From Salinisphaera sp049568105 (lineage in GTDB: Bacteria; Pseudomonadota; Gammaproteobacteria; Nevskiales; Salinisphaeraceae): 64,000 nucleotides of DNA. The position numbers were made by a program, and so were the translations under genes. Of the stretch, positions 44,427 through 54,243 are shown one piece after another (the first letter of the stretch is position 1; each line of letters begins with the position of its first letter). Below the pieces are notes generated by a model. The model did no database searches, was not told the DNA's origin, and worked only from the letters and a program-made list of their open reading frames with translations. The stretch lies in assembly GCF_049568105.1 (NCBI RefSeq), contig NZ_CP145335.1, forward strand, positions 1,116,001 to 1,180,000, given 5' to 3'.

Positions 44427-45122
44427 ATGCCCGTTCAGCTCATCCTCGGTGTCCAGCTGCCGGCCTCGGCAACGCTCGAGGCGTTCGTGGGGGCAACCAA
44501 TGCGGATGCAAAAGCCGCGGTCGCCGAAATCGTGGCCGGGCGCAGCGAGCGTTTGTTCGTCGCAGGGCCGCGCTCTAGTGGCAAGACTCATCTGCTCCAG
44601 GCTGCTTGCCGGGCAATCGGCGATAGCGGCCGGCGCAGCGTGTATCTGCCGCTAGCCCAGGTGGCCGAGCCGATCGGGCCGTTGATCGAAGGCTTGGGCG
44701 ATATGGACTGTGTCTGCGTGGACGACGTCGATGCGATCGCTGGCGACCGCGAAGCCGAGATCGGCCTGCTTGGCCTGTCCGATCAGCTGCGCGCTCGCGG
44801 CAGCCGGCTGCTGGCTGCCGGGCCGACCGTGCCCCGGGAGCTGGGGCTTGAACTCGACGATCTGGCCAGCCGACTCGGCTGGGGGGGCTCGGTGGTGTGT
44901 CATCCGCTCGATGATGCCGACAAGCAGGCCCTGTTGATCCGCCGGGCCGCGCAGCGCGGCATGGATATGCCGCAGGCGACTGCCCGCTGGCTGGTCCGCC
45001 ACGGCGATGCCGATGTGCCCGGGTTGATGAAGGTGCTCGATACGCTCGATCAGGCGTCGTTGTCGGCCCATCGCCGGCTGACTATTCCGTTCGTCAAGCA
45101 GGCACTGGGCGAGTCGCGCTAG
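44427..45122 (+). CDS. hda: DnaA-related inactivator Hda
   Basis: Promotes hydrolysis of DnaA-bound ATP after initiation, together with the DNA clamp. The 231-residue AAA+ protein starts with QLILGVQLP, whose QLxLGV element is the clamp-binding motif. Walker A is GPRSSGKTHLLQA (about 49-58) and the Walker B-like region is MDCVCVDDVDAI. It lacks a DnaA DNA-binding domain, as expected. The perM-hda neighbourhood is standard. Confidence 0.92.
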   Translation: MPVQLILGVQLPASATLEAFVGATNADAKAAVAEIVAGRSERLFVAGPRSSGKTHLLQAACRAIGDSGRRSVYLPLAQVAEPIGPLIEGLGDMDCVCVDDVDAIAGDREAEIGLLGLSDQLRARGSRLLAAGPTVPRELGLELDDLASRLGWGGSVVCHPLDDADKQALLIRRAAQRGMDMPQATARWLVRHGDADVPGLMKVLDTLDQASLSAHRRLTIPFVKQALGESR

Positions 45123-45152
45123 CGGTCGCCCGGCTCTCGGGTTGGCAGCTTT

Positions 45153-45755
45153 TCAGTCGCGGGCCAGTTTGCGCGCGGTCTCAGCCACCCGGGCGCCGAG
45201 ATTACGCGCCAGTTTCTTTTCGATATCGGTCAGCGGCTTGTCACCCAGAGTGCCGGAGACATGGCTGGCCCCATAGGGGGTGCCGCCGGAGTCGGTTTCG
45301 GCGAGTAGGTCATCGGCGGTATAGGTCAGACCGGTGATCAGCATGCCGTGATGCAGCAGCGGCAGCATCATCGACATGAGCGTCGTTTCCTGGCCGCCAT
45401 GTAGGCTGCCGGTCGAGGTGAAGACCGCGCCGGGCTTGTTCGCCAGCGTACCGGACAGCCACTGTCCGGACAGCGTATCGATGAAGTACTTCAACGGTGC
45501 CGCCATATTGCCGAACCGGGTTGGTGAGCCCAGGATCAGACCGGCGCATTCTTCCAGGTCGTCGTGTTCGGCATAGGGTGCGCCGGCGTCCGGGACCGCC
45601 GGCTCGCTGGCTTCGATGGTCGGCGAGACCCGGGGGACGGTGCGCACCCGCGCGGCCATGCCATCGACCCGCGATACCCCGCGCGCGACTTCGTTGGCCA
45701 GTTGCTCGGTGGCGCCGTTGTAACTGTAGTACAGGACCAGGATTTCTCGGCTCAT
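45153..45755 (-). CDS. wrbA: NAD(P)H:quinone oxidoreductase WrbA
   Basis: A 200-residue FMN-dependent flavodoxin-like quinone reductase. It has the phosphate-binding loop SYNGATEQLANEVARG, LGSPTRFGNMAAPLKYFIDTL (FMN isoalloxazine region) and STGSLHGGQETTLMSMMLPLLHHGM. The start ATG 45755 is where homology begins; an in-frame extension reaches further but has no family residues. It is convergent with hda. Confidence 0.93.
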   Translation of the reverse strand: MSREILVLYYSYNGATEQLANEVARGVSRVDGMAARVRTVPRVSPTIEASEPAVPDAGAPYAEHDDLEECAGLILGSPTRFGNMAAPLKYFIDTLSGQWLSGTLANKPGAVFTSTGSLHGGQETTLMSMMLPLLHHGMLITGLTYTADDLLAETDSGGTPYGASHVSGTLGDKPLTDIEKKLARNLGARVAETARKLARD

Positions 45756-45998
45756 GACAGGCGATACGATGATTGGCCTGCCTATGCTGGGCATCCGGCG
45801 CGTCGACGTCCAATCCGGTGCTGCGGGCCCGGTCGGTACCGGTCGCGCCATCCGCTTTGATTGAATTGCGTAGGCGAGCCCTGCGCAGGCGCTTCGTGGA
45901 CTATGAACAAGCCGTGGCTGGCTTCGCCGAGGAGCGACGATTGGCGCGGTCGATAACGCGGAGCCGGTCGTGCGACGCGCCGGCGACACACCAAGGGT

Positions 45999-46763
45999 TC
46001 AAGGAATCTGCCAATCGCGACGTAGCGCAGTCTCGACGCGCATCGGGTACCAAAGTTGGCCGAGACTGCCGTTGTAACGCGCCAGGGCACGGCTGCGATC
46101 GCCGTGTTCGAGCTTCAGATAGTAGGCCAGGATCGTACAGCCATAGCGTAGATTGGTTCGGCGTTTGAACAGGTTGTCGTCCGGCTTGCCAATTTCTTTG
46201 CGCCAGAAGGGCATGATTTGCATCAGGCCCTCGGCGCCGGCCGAGGACAGGGCAAAGCGTTGGAAGCCGGATTCCACCTGGATCAGAGCCAGCACCAACT
46301 GCGGCGACAGGCCGGCTTCGTCGGCTGCGGCATGAACATCGCGCAATAACGCCAGCCGACGCTGGACATTGGGTACGCGCGCAGCCAGCCGATGTGACAT
46401 GTCGACCAGCCATACCTCGGCGTCGAAGCGATTATCAAAGCCGCGCGACTCGGCGATGGCTTTCTTGAGCGCCGCCCGCATGGCTGGATCGACGTGCCCG
46501 GGCACCGCAGCTGCGCCTGAGGCAGGCGGCGAGGCGAGCGCGATGCCGGCGGCCAGTACGGCGCCGCAGACCACCGGCCCCGGTCGCCAGTGGTCTGCGA
46601 CTCGAAACAGGCAATTGGAAGCTGCACCGATGCCGGCGGCCCAAGCGGAGCGCCCCGGTCGCCTGGCGGTCGGCGCGATCCGGGCCGCTGGCCGCCGATC
46701 GTATTCAGCTGCCGTGGACCTGGGCCTTGATGGCTGCGGCATCGTGCGCGATCTCGCTGGCAT
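45999..46763 (-). CDS. Lytic transglycosylase (Slt/MltE-type SLT domain)
   Basis: Cleaves peptidoglycan glycan strands. The SLT domain occupies the C-terminal half: LALIQVESGFQRFALSSAGAEGLMQIMPFW holds the catalytic Glu in VES and the GLMQI motif, then NLRYGCTILAYYL and ALARYNGSLG. A hydrophobic segment (VVCGAVLAAGIALASPPASGAAA) is the likely signal peptide. The true start is uncertain: ATG 46763 or 46742 would overlap the proS end by up to 59 bp, and a GTG just before the hydrophobic segment is possible. Confidence 0.85.
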   Translation of the reverse strand: MPARSRTMPQPSRPRSTAAEYDRRPAARIAPTARRPGRSAWAAGIGAASNCLFRVADHWRPGPVVCGAVLAAGIALASPPASGAAAVPGHVDPAMRAALKKAIAESRGFDNRFDAEVWLVDMSHRLAARVPNVQRRLALLRDVHAAADEAGLSPQLVLALIQVESGFQRFALSSAGAEGLMQIMPFWRKEIGKPDDNLFKRRTNLRYGCTILAYYLKLEHGDRSRALARYNGSLGQLWYPMRVETALRRDWQIP

Positions 46764-48411
46764 CGGCGTCGCTGCGGCCCTTGTATTCCAGCATGCCAGA
46801 TTCGAGCCCCCGGTCGGAGACCACCACCCGGTGCGGGATGCCGATCAACTCGGCGTCGGCGAACATCGGACCCGGCCGCAGGCCACGGTCGTCGTAGGCG
46901 ACATCCACGCCGGCGGCCTTGAGTTCCGCATACAGCGTCTCGCAGGCTTCGCGTACCGCGGCCGATTTATCGGCCTTGATCGGGATGATGACCAGTTCGA
47001 ATGGCGCGATCGCGCTCGGCCAGCAAATACCGGACTCGTCGTGGCATTGTTCGATGGCCGCCGCGACCACCCGCGAAACGCCGAAACCATAGCAGCCCAT
47101 CTCCGGCACGACCGCATTGCCGGCCTCGTCGAGCACGGTCAGGTCCAGTGCTCGGCTGTATTTGTCGCCGAGCTGGAAGACATGGCCGACCTCGATGCCG
47201 CGCAGGATCTCGAGCGTGCCGGCGCCGCTCGGGCTGGCATCGCCGGCAACCACGTTACGCAGATCGGCAAAGCGCGGCTCGGGATGATCGCGGCCCCAGT
47301 TGAAGTGGGTGAAGTGGGCACCGTCGTAGTTGGCGCCGACCACCATGTCCGAGGCATGGGCGAGGGCAAAGTCGGCGATCACCTCGACGTTGGTGTTGAC
47401 CGGCCCGATCGAGCCGGGGCCGGCACCGAAGTGGGTGCGGATAGTGGCTTCATCGGCCATGGTCAAAGGCGCGGCAATGCCGGCCAGGCCCTCGGCCTTG
47501 ATCTCGTTGAGAGTATGATCACCGCGCAGCATCAACAGCACCGGATCGCCGGATTCGCCCATCACCACGATCGATTTCGCCGTGGCTGACTCCGGTACGC
47601 CCATATGTTCGGCCAGGCCAGCGATGGTCGTGACCCCGGGCGTTTCGATCTTTTTCAACTCACCGGTGGGAGCAGCGCGTTCGCCTTCGGTCATGACCGT
47701 GGCGGCGGCCTCGATGTTGGCGGCATAGCTGCCGTCGGTCGAGACCGCGAGTTCGTCCTCGCCCGAAAGAGCCAGCACATGGAATTCCTCGGACTTGGCG
47801 CCGCCGATATCCCCGGAATCGGCCGCTACCACGCGATAGTCCAGCCCCATGCGTTCCAGGATTGCGACATAGGCCCGGCGCATGTTCTGGTATTCAAGCC
47901 CGAGATCGTCGCTGTTCATATGAAAGGAATAGGCATCCTTCATGATGAATTCGCGGGCCCGCATCAAGCCGAAGCGCGGCCGGATCTCGTCACGGAACTT
48001 GGTCTGGATCTGGTAGAAGGTCACCGGCAGCTGCTTGTAGCTGCGGATATCGCGTTTGACGTAGTCGGTGATGACTTCTTCGTGGGTAGGGCCGAAGCAG
48101 TATTCGCGCTCGGCGCGATCTGTCATGCGCAGCATCAGCGGACCCATGGAGTCCCAGCGGCCGGTTTCGCGCCACAGCTCGGCCGGCTGGATAGCGGGCA
48201 TGAGCATTTCCAGGGCGCCGATCGCGTCCATTTCTTCGCGCACGATGGCCTCGACCTTGCGCAGTACCCGCATGCCCAGCGGCGACCAGCTATACAAACC
48301 GGCACCGAGGCGCCGGATCATGCCGGCACGCAGCATCAGTTGATGGGAGACGATCTCGGCGTCGGCCGGGGTCTCCTTGGTGGTAGCCAGAGCAAAAGCG
48401 GAAAGACGCAT
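46705..48411 (-). CDS. proS: Prolyl-tRNA synthetase
   Basis: Charges tRNA-Pro. The 568-residue, bacterial-type class II synthetase starts MRLSAFALATTKETPADAEIVSHQLMLRAG. It has motif 2 (FRDEIRPRFGLMRAREFIMKDAYSFH), the inserted editing domain (about 225-400, including KSIVVMGESGDPVLLMLRGDHTLNE) and motif 3 (MGCYGFGVSRVVAAAIEQ). A downstream lytic transglycosylase is a common neighbour. Confidence 0.96.
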   Translation of the reverse strand: MRLSAFALATTKETPADAEIVSHQLMLRAGMIRRLGAGLYSWSPLGMRVLRKVEAIVREEMDAIGALEMLMPAIQPAELWRETGRWDSMGPLMLRMTDRAEREYCFGPTHEEVITDYVKRDIRSYKQLPVTFYQIQTKFRDEIRPRFGLMRAREFIMKDAYSFHMNSDDLGLEYQNMRRAYVAILERMGLDYRVVAADSGDIGGAKSEEFHVLALSGEDELAVSTDGSYAANIEAAATVMTEGERAAPTGELKKIETPGVTTIAGLAEHMGVPESATAKSIVVMGESGDPVLLMLRGDHTLNEIKAEGLAGIAAPLTMADEATIRTHFGAGPGSIGPVNTNVEVIADFALAHASDMVVGANYDGAHFTHFNWGRDHPEPRFADLRNVVAGDASPSGAGTLEILRGIEVGHVFQLGDKYSRALDLTVLDEAGNAVVPEMGCYGFGVSRVVAAAIEQCHDESGICWPSAIAPFELVIIPIKADKSAAVREACETLYAELKAAGVDVAYDDRGLRPGPMFADAELIGIPHRVVVSDRGLESGMLEYKGRSDADASEIAHDAAAIKAQVHGS

Positions 48412-48769
48412 GAGCGGCGGGCGGTTGATGGGATCGAGCCCGCGATTCTACTAGGGGCAGGGGGTGTTTCATACGCTAGGGCGTGTTGAGGTCTCGTGCG
48501 CATCGGCGCCCAGAGCTATGTGCAGGGCTGTTGGGCTGTAAGGGGACGCGCCGCGAGTGCGGCGTAGTGGTGCTACTTCCGTGAGCGGCAACGCTGGATT
48601 GCGGTGCAACCGCCGTTGTCCCGCAGGTCTTGCCCCAAATCGCGTCGAGCCGCGTTACGAGCCTTGCGCGCTACGATTGGGGGACGCAACGCGGCGCCCG
48701 GACGACACCTCTACATGCCCTAGCGGTGTTGCCGGTAGCGGCAGACGGCCTGGCAAGGATGTTTGTGCG
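48412..48769. other. Intergenic region with inverted repeat copy
   Basis: 360 bp upstream of proS on its left and beside the JAMM gene. It contains repeat unit 1 in reverse orientation (48548-48602) and a later GACGACACCTC...CATGCCCTAGCGGTG that echoes the end of unit 2. No gene is supported. Confidence 0.6.
48548..48602 (-). repeat. Dispersed intergenic repeat, unit 1 (copy B, inverted)
   Basis: GCGCCGCGAGTGCGGCGTAG through ACGCTGGATTGC is the reverse complement of 2089-2143 with only a few changes. Similarity continues weakly to about 48487, where the shorter version lacks about 20 bases present in copy A. It lies about 46 kb from copy A in a non-coding gap. Confidence 0.75.
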
Positions 48770-49216
48770 TTAATCGGCGTCGCGGGCGTCGTGCCAGGCG
48801 CCGGTATGCCAGGTCAGCTCCAGCTCCTTGGCACCAGCATCATCCAGACGCCAGGCCCGTAGACCCGGCCCCGACAGGGCCCGCGGGGCGATGATCAGGG
48901 CCGCGGCCTGTGGGTAGCTGTGCCCACGGATATCGTGGCGGGAGGGCACGGCCTCGCCGATCGGATGGGAATGATAGATCGCGATCAGCCGGGCCCGTCG
49001 TTCCCGCATGCACCGAAAAGCCGCGATCTGTTCGGCCGGGTCCATATCGAAGCGATCCGCCAAGCGTTCGCTGCGATTGGTGATGATATGGCGTATCAGC
49101 CCGTCGTCGCCGCGCGCTAAAAAACCGCAGATTTCGATATCGGGGGCGGCCCGGGCCTCGGCGACCAGGCGCTCTCGGAGGTTATGCGGCAGGCTCAGGT
49201 CGGACCAGGCGCTCAC
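48770..49216 (-). CDS. JAMM/MPN-domain metallopeptidase (Mov34 type)
   Basis: A 148-residue single-domain protein. The catalytic Glu lies in IEICGFLARG near residue 28, and the zinc ligands in IYHSHPIGEAVPSRHDI (HxHx7SxxD). This is the JAMM signature of small M67 peptidases that cleave isopeptide or C-terminal thiocarboxylate-like links. It starts with GTG, overlapping the CDF gene as GTGA. Substrate unknown; no MoaD/ThiS-like gene is adjacent. Confidence 0.9.
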   Translation of the reverse strand: MSAWSDLSLPHNLRERLVAEARAAPDIEICGFLARGDDGLIRHIITNRSERLADRFDMDPAEQIAAFRCMRERRARLIAIYHSHPIGEAVPSRHDIRGHSYPQAAALIIAPRALSGPGLRAWRLDDAGAKELELTWHTGAWHDARDAD

Positions 49217-50211
49217 GTCGGCCGGGTCTCGACGCAGTAGCGTTCGAAGGTGGTATCGCAGACCGGCACGAGCTGGAAATCGAGTAGTCGCCAGTCCATC
49301 TGCTCGATGTGCTCGCGTGCGGCTTCGAAGCGCGCCAGTGTGGCGGTGCTTTCGTGAGGGCAGATCAGGGCGATACCGGTCAGCAGTCGGCCTTCCTCGC
49401 GCAGGCGTACCCGTGCCTCGGCGATCCAGTCGCAGCCTTCGAGATAATCGCGGATTGTGGTGCCCAGCGGATCGGGTGTCTGGCTGCCAATGCGGCGGGG
49501 CACTTCGTCGATCAGGTCGCAGACCGCGGTATACAGATGCCGCAGGCCGTGGCGAAGCACGTCAACGGCGATCACCAAGGTCGCTGCGTAGTCTAGCCAC
49601 CACACCCCGAGGCCGATCCCGAGCACGCCGATGATCGCCGCGCTGCCGGCCAGCCAGTTCACTCGGCCCATGGCAGCGTCCGCATACAGGCCTTTGTCGT
49701 GCAGGGCGATGGCGAGTTGCTGGCGGCGGCGGCCGACAATCCAGGGCACGGCTACGCTGTAGCCCAGGGCTGCGATGATCCACCAGCCATGCCAGTGCGC
49801 CCAGCCGCCCATCGCTTCGATGGTCGCCAGCTGTGGTTCGTGCTGCTCGATCAGCGAGCGCATGCCGGCGAACAACAGATAGCCGCCCATGCAAGTCAGT
49901 GCCAGAGCAGCGGTGAGAAATGCGATGCTGCCGGCTCGATAAAAACCGTAGGGAAAACGCTCGGTCGGAGGCTTGGCTTCGATCCGGGCCGCGGCGAGAA
50001 AAGCCAGCGGCGGCAACAGCGACCACAGGCTTTTCAGCCAGACCGCGTGCAGAGCCTGGCTGCTGCCGAGTGCAGCGTATAAAGCGGCCACGACGCTGAT
50101 ACGCAGGGCCAGGGTCGCCCATTCCTGACGACGGGCCTGATCGAGTTCATGTTTTTTGTCGTCCGGCAGTGGCCCAGGCCGGCGCGGCTGTGGGCGCGAG
50201 CGTTCGGTCAC
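49213..50211 (-). CDS. Cation diffusion facilitator transporter
   Basis: A 332-residue membrane protein of the CDF family. It has about six hydrophobic helices (ALRISVVAALYAALGSSQALHAVWLKS, FLTAALALTCMGGYLLFAGM, AATLVIAVDVLRHGL) and a cytoplasmic C-terminal domain with LDFQLVPVCDTTFERYCVE. The metal-site Asp pair of typical CDF proteins (HxxxD) is only partly preserved, so the metal is uncertain. Overlapping GTGA junctions with its two neighbours show a three-gene operon. Confidence 0.8.
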   Translation of the reverse strand: MTERSRPQPRRPGPLPDDKKHELDQARRQEWATLALRISVVAALYAALGSSQALHAVWLKSLWSLLPPLAFLAAARIEAKPPTERFPYGFYRAGSIAFLTAALALTCMGGYLLFAGMRSLIEQHEPQLATIEAMGGWAHWHGWWIIAALGYSVAVPWIVGRRRQQLAIALHDKGLYADAAMGRVNWLAGSAAIIGVLGIGLGVWWLDYAATLVIAVDVLRHGLRHLYTAVCDLIDEVPRRIGSQTPDPLGTTIRDYLEGCDWIAEARVRLREEGRLLTGIALICPHESTATLARFEAAREHIEQMDWRLLDFQLVPVCDTTFERYCVETRPT

Positions 50212-50738
50212 GGATAGATATGGATCGGGGTGCCGTCCGGAACGCGGGCCCAGATCTGATCGATGGCAGTATTCGAGACCGCGATGCAGCCGTGGGTCCA
50301 GTCGCCGCTGCGAGGGCGGTCGTCGTAATCGGGCTGGCCGTGAATCATGATGTTGTTGCCAGCGGAGACCCCCAGCTCGGCGGCCCGTGACTGGTCCTCG
50401 GCATCCGGATACGAGATATGGATCGAGCGATGGAAATCGCTGTTCGGATTGCGCCAGTCCAGGGTATAGGCACCGATCGGAGTTTTGTCGTCGCCGCGCA
50501 TGCGCTTGGTGCCGATCGGCGCCAGCCCGAGCGCGATCGGATACTGGGCGAGAATCAGCCCGTCGCGATATAGATACAACTCGCGTTCAGACTTCATGAC
50601 CACGACCAGGTCGGCGGCCTGGGCTGCATCTTCCGGCTGGCCCGGCTGGGGCGAACTCGCCTGCGCCAGGGAGAAGGCGGCGATGTTCAGGGCAACAGCC
50701 ATCAGCGTGACGCCGAGCCGCGAGACCGTGCGCATCAT
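50208..50738 (-). CDS. Periplasmic L,D-transpeptidase (YkuD domain)
   Basis: A 176-residue exported enzyme that cross-links peptidoglycan or attaches proteins to it. The signal peptide is about 1-28 (MAVALNIAAFSLAQA). The catalytic region is IMIHGQPDYDDRPRSGDWTHGCIAVSN, with the nucleophilic Cys in THGC and the conserved His. It is the first gene of the LDT-CDF-JAMM operon and overlaps the CDF start as GTGA. Confidence 0.93.
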   Translation of the reverse strand: MMRTVSRLGVTLMAVALNIAAFSLAQASSPQPGQPEDAAQAADLVVVMKSERELYLYRDGLILAQYPIALGLAPIGTKRMRGDDKTPIGAYTLDWRNPNSDFHRSIHISYPDAEDQSRAAELGVSAGNNIMIHGQPDYDDRPRSGDWTHGCIAVSNTAIDQIWARVPDGTPIHIYP

Positions 50739-50887
50739 CGACCTATCCTCTTTATCAACCGTCGGCGAATATCCGAAAAGCCCCCTATCCAGTATCGGGG
50801 CGACATGCTGTTAGAATGCCACATTTATCGGTCCAGGCGATGCTGAGTTCGGCGTCGGATTCGGCTATCGATCAAGGGGAATAGGTT

Positions 50888-51901
50888 ATGGCGAGCACTC
50901 CGTTGACAGTCATTAAGGGCGACGGTATCGGGCCGGATATCGTGGATGCCGCGCTCGAAGTCCTGGGCTCGCTTGATCTCGATTTCGATTACGACTATGC
51001 CGAGGTCGGCCAGGCCGCCTTGGATGCTGGCGAGACGGATCCGTTGCCACAGGCCGCGATCGATTCGATCGAACGCACCGGTCTGGTGCTCAAGGGGCCG
51101 GTGACCACGCCGGTCGGCCAGGGGTATCGTTCGGTCAACGTATCCATGCGCCAGCGCTTCGATTTGTACGCCAATGTGCGGCCGACCATGTCGTTGCCGG
51201 GGACGAAGTCGCGCTACGACAACGTCGACATCATCACCGTGCGCGAGAACAAAGGCGGGATGTATTCCGGCGAAGGCCAGGTGGTGGTTGACGACGGCAA
51301 CCGGGCCGAAGCGCTGTCGGTGATCACCCGTGAACAATCCGAGCAGATCGTGCGGTTTGCCTTCGAGCTGGCGCGTTCGCACGGCCGCAAGAAAGTGACG
51401 CTGGCGCACAAGGCCAACATCATGAAATCGACCTCCGGCTTGTTTCTCAAAGTCGGTCGCGAGGTCGCCGAGGAATACGACGATCTCGAATACGATGAAG
51501 TGATCGTCGACGCCTGTGCCATGAAGCTGGTCATGGCCCCTGAAGATTTCGATGTCATCGTCACGACTAATTTGTTCGGCGACATCATTTCCGATCTGTG
51601 TGCCGGCTTGATCGGCGGCCTAGGGTTGGCGCCAGGCGCCAATATCGGCGACCAGTACGCCATGTTCGAGGCCGTACACGGCAGTGCGCCCGATATCGCC
51701 GGGCAGGGGATCGCCAATCCGACATCGGTGATTTTGGCCAGCGCGCTGATGCTGGATCACCTGGGCCGCAATGACCAAGCCGAGCGGATTCGCACCGCCG
51801 TGCGCGGCGCGATCGCCGAGGGCGACCGGACCACGCCGGATCTGGGCGGTAACGGCGGTACTCGCGACTTCGCGGCAGCCGTTGTCGAGCGGCTCAAGTA
51901 G
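50888..51901 (+). CDS. NAD-dependent isocitrate dehydrogenase
   Basis: Oxidises isocitrate to 2-oxoglutarate. At 337 residues it belongs to the isocitrate/isopropylmalate dehydrogenase family with GDGIGPDIVDAALEV, VRENKGGMYSGEGQ, RKKVTLAHKANIMKSTSG and ANPTSVILASALML. The short length and the SVNVSMRQRFDLYANVRP segment fit the NAD-linked group, not the E. coli NADP enzyme. Isopropylmalate or homoisocitrate dehydrogenase is less likely. It is transcribed alone. Confidence 0.85.
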   Translation: MASTPLTVIKGDGIGPDIVDAALEVLGSLDLDFDYDYAEVGQAALDAGETDPLPQAAIDSIERTGLVLKGPVTTPVGQGYRSVNVSMRQRFDLYANVRPTMSLPGTKSRYDNVDIITVRENKGGMYSGEGQVVVDDGNRAEALSVITREQSEQIVRFAFELARSHGRKKVTLAHKANIMKSTSGLFLKVGREVAEEYDDLEYDEVIVDACAMKLVMAPEDFDVIVTTNLFGDIISDLCAGLIGGLGLAPGANIGDQYAMFEAVHGSAPDIAGQGIANPTSVILASALMLDHLGRNDQAERIRTAVRGAIAEGDRTTPDLGGNGGTRDFAAAVVERLK

Positions 51902-51917
51902 TGCCAAGCGAATTGGA

Positions 51918-51951
51918 GCCCATAGCGGGCGGCTTGCCGGCCGCTATGGGC
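51918..51951 (+). terminator. Strong hairpin after the isocitrate dehydrogenase gene
   Basis: GCCCATAGCGG (51918-51928) pairs perfectly with CCGCTATGGGC (51941-51951) around a GC-rich loop that can fold again (GGCTTGCC). It begins 17 bp after the stop codon. There is no strong T-run, so termination may be intrinsic but weak. Confidence 0.6.
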
Positions 51952-52101
51952 ATGTCTTACCTATATCCAGTTCACTAACGACAGTGTTCTGATGCGTCGG
52001 CCGAATCGACCCCGGGGTTAGCTTATGCGAGCGAGTCATCACGGTTGTGTAGCCCTGCCGGTAACGGGTGCCTGCCGCGGTTGTCGGTATTGGGGAACGT
52101 G

Positions 52102-54243
52102 ATGGACGAGCTTAGAGCGGCCGCGGGCGCCGAGATCGAGGCGGCGGGTGGATTATCGGCCGAGCCGGTGACCAGCGGCCCCAGTGGTCTGGTCGTGGTC
52201 GAACGGGATGGCACGATCGTTCATGCCGATAGCGCAGCCTGTGCTTTGTTGGGGCATACCCACACCACGCTACGGGCCCTGGATTTGGCGAGTCTGCTGG
52301 ATGTCGAACCCAGCCAAGTCGATACGTTTATCGCTAAAGTCGCCTCTGGGCACGGCGATGTCACGACGGTCATGCCGTTGCAGCGCGCTGATGGGCAGAT
52401 CTGCGCTGCCGAATTGAGTGCGACTTCGTTTGCGTTGCCTGCTGACGATGAGATGCTCGTCGGCGTACGGCTGAGCGATCTAGCCTTGGGCGCCCGTAAT
52501 GTCGGCGATTTGTCGTTGGCCAACACTTTGTTGCATGAGGTCGATCAGGCTGCGCTCGTGGTCGATGCTGATGCTCGGGTGCTGTCGCTCAATCAGGCCT
52601 ATACCGAGATTACCGGTCATCAGTCGGCCGAGGCGCTCGGCCGGCAGCCCTGCCTGGGCGAGGCTGCGGATGGTGCAGAGGCCACCGTCGAACGGCTCAT
52701 CGCCCAAGCACGTCAGAAAGGCATCGTTGAATGCGAGATAGCCAGTCATCGTATGGATGGCAGCATATATCCTGCGCAGGTCAAGATCCGGTCGGTCGCG
52801 ACCGAAAACGGACTGCGCTATGCGATCGTGTTTCGCGACCGTTCGGCCGATCAAGCTTATGAAGAACGCATCGACTATCTGGCCCACTACGACGCGCTCA
52901 CCGGGCTCGCCAACCGGACCCTGATCGAGAAACGCATCGAAGCCGCGCGATTGCATGCTGCTCGCGAAGGGCGCTTTCTGGCGCTGCTGTTTCTTGATCT
53001 GGACGGCTTCAAGGCCGTCAACGATTCGCTCGGCCATGCAGCTGGCGACGAATTGTTGAGGCTGGTGGCCCGACGCCTACTGGCAATCGTCGGTGAGCGG
53101 GATACCGTGGCCCGCCAGGGCGGCGATGAGTTCGTGGTCCTGCTCGATTCAATCGCCCGGCCGCGCGATGCAGCCTATGTCGCCGGCAAGATCATGGCCG
53201 CGCTCAAGGTGCCACTGACGCTCGAAGGTCAGACCGTATTCACCACTGCCAGTATCGGGATCAGTTGCTATCCCGAAGACGGTCACGACCTGGCTGTGCT
53301 GCTGCACAACGCCGATATGGCTATGTATCGGGCCAAACGGCTTGGGCACGATCGCTACGAATACTACCGGCCCGAAATGAACGAGAATGCGCACTGGGTA
53401 CTCAGCTTGCGCAATAACCTGCATCAGGCTCTGGAGCGCAAGGAATTTCGGGTCTATTACCAGCCGTTCGTAGATATGGTGACCGGGCGGGTGACCGGTA
53501 TCGAGGCTTTGCTGCGCTGGCAGAACGCCGAGCTGGGTATGGTCTCGCCGGCCGACTTCATTCCGATCGCGGAAGAGACTGGCTTGATTTTGTCGGTCGG
53601 CGAATGGGTATTACGTGAAGCCTGTCACGAGCTCAAGCGGTTGCACGGGCTGGGCTACGACGATCTGCGGGTAGCGGTGAATCTATCCGCGCGCCAGTTC
53701 CGTCAGACCGATCTGGCCCAGCGGGTGCTCGAAATTCTCGAAGAGACCGGTCTCGAAGGACGCTTTCTGGAACTGGAGATCACCGAAACGGTGCTCATGG
53801 AGCAGGCCGGGACTACCCTGGAGACGCTTTATCGGCTGGAACAGATGGGCGTAGCAGTAGCGCTCGACGATTTCGGTACCGGTTATTCGTCGCTCAATTA
53901 TCTCAAGCGTTTCCCGATCAATTACCTCAAGATCGACAAATCGTTCGTCGACGGTATCCCGGCCGAGGAAGGCGACGTCACGATCACCCGCACGATCATC
54001 GGTATGGCTCGCAGCCTAGGCATACGTGTGACCGCCGAAGGCGTGGAAACCGATGACCAGCGGGTTTGGTTGCGCGACAAGCAGTGCGAGGAAGCCCAGG
54101 GGTATCTGTTCAGCATCCCCCTAGTCCCGGACGACCTGCAGTGGCTGTTGGCCCAGCACGCCGTCTTGCCGGTTCAGGACCAGACAGTGCACACTGGCTT
54201 TCCTTCCTCGATGGGTTGCAAGGATTCACGACTTGGCCAGTAA
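52102..54243 (+). CDS. PAS-PAS-GGDEF-EAL cyclic-di-GMP signalling protein
   Basis: A 713-residue cytoplasmic protein. It has two PAS-like sensor domains (about 25-140 and 150-270), a GGDEF domain with intact GGDEF at 340-344, and an EAL domain starting EALLRW at 468 with LDDFGTGYSSLNYL. Both output signatures are intact, so it could make or break cyclic-di-GMP. No RxxD inhibitory site is seen at the usual spacing. It starts at ATG 52102 after GGGGAAC, and overlaps kaiC by 11 bp, so it is co-translated with the KaiBC pair. Confidence 0.88.
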   Translation: MDELRAAAGAEIEAAGGLSAEPVTSGPSGLVVVERDGTIVHADSAACALLGHTHTTLRALDLASLLDVEPSQVDTFIAKVASGHGDVTTVMPLQRADGQICAAELSATSFALPADDEMLVGVRLSDLALGARNVGDLSLANTLLHEVDQAALVVDADARVLSLNQAYTEITGHQSAEALGRQPCLGEAADGAEATVERLIAQARQKGIVECEIASHRMDGSIYPAQVKIRSVATENGLRYAIVFRDRSADQAYEERIDYLAHYDALTGLANRTLIEKRIEAARLHAAREGRFLALLFLDLDGFKAVNDSLGHAAGDELLRLVARRLLAIVGERDTVARQGGDEFVVLLDSIARPRDAAYVAGKIMAALKVPLTLEGQTVFTTASIGISCYPEDGHDLAVLLHNADMAMYRAKRLGHDRYEYYRPEMNENAHWVLSLRNNLHQALERKEFRVYYQPFVDMVTGRVTGIEALLRWQNAELGMVSPADFIPIAEETGLILSVGEWVLREACHELKRLHGLGYDDLRVAVNLSARQFRQTDLAQRVLEILEETGLEGRFLELEITETVLMEQAGTTLETLYRLEQMGVAVALDDFGTGYSSLNYLKRFPINYLKIDKSFVDGIPAEEGDVTITRTIIGMARSLGIRVTAEGVETDDQRVWLRDKQCEEAQGYLFSIPLVPDDLQWLLAQHAVLPVQDQTVHTGFPSSMGCKDSRLGQ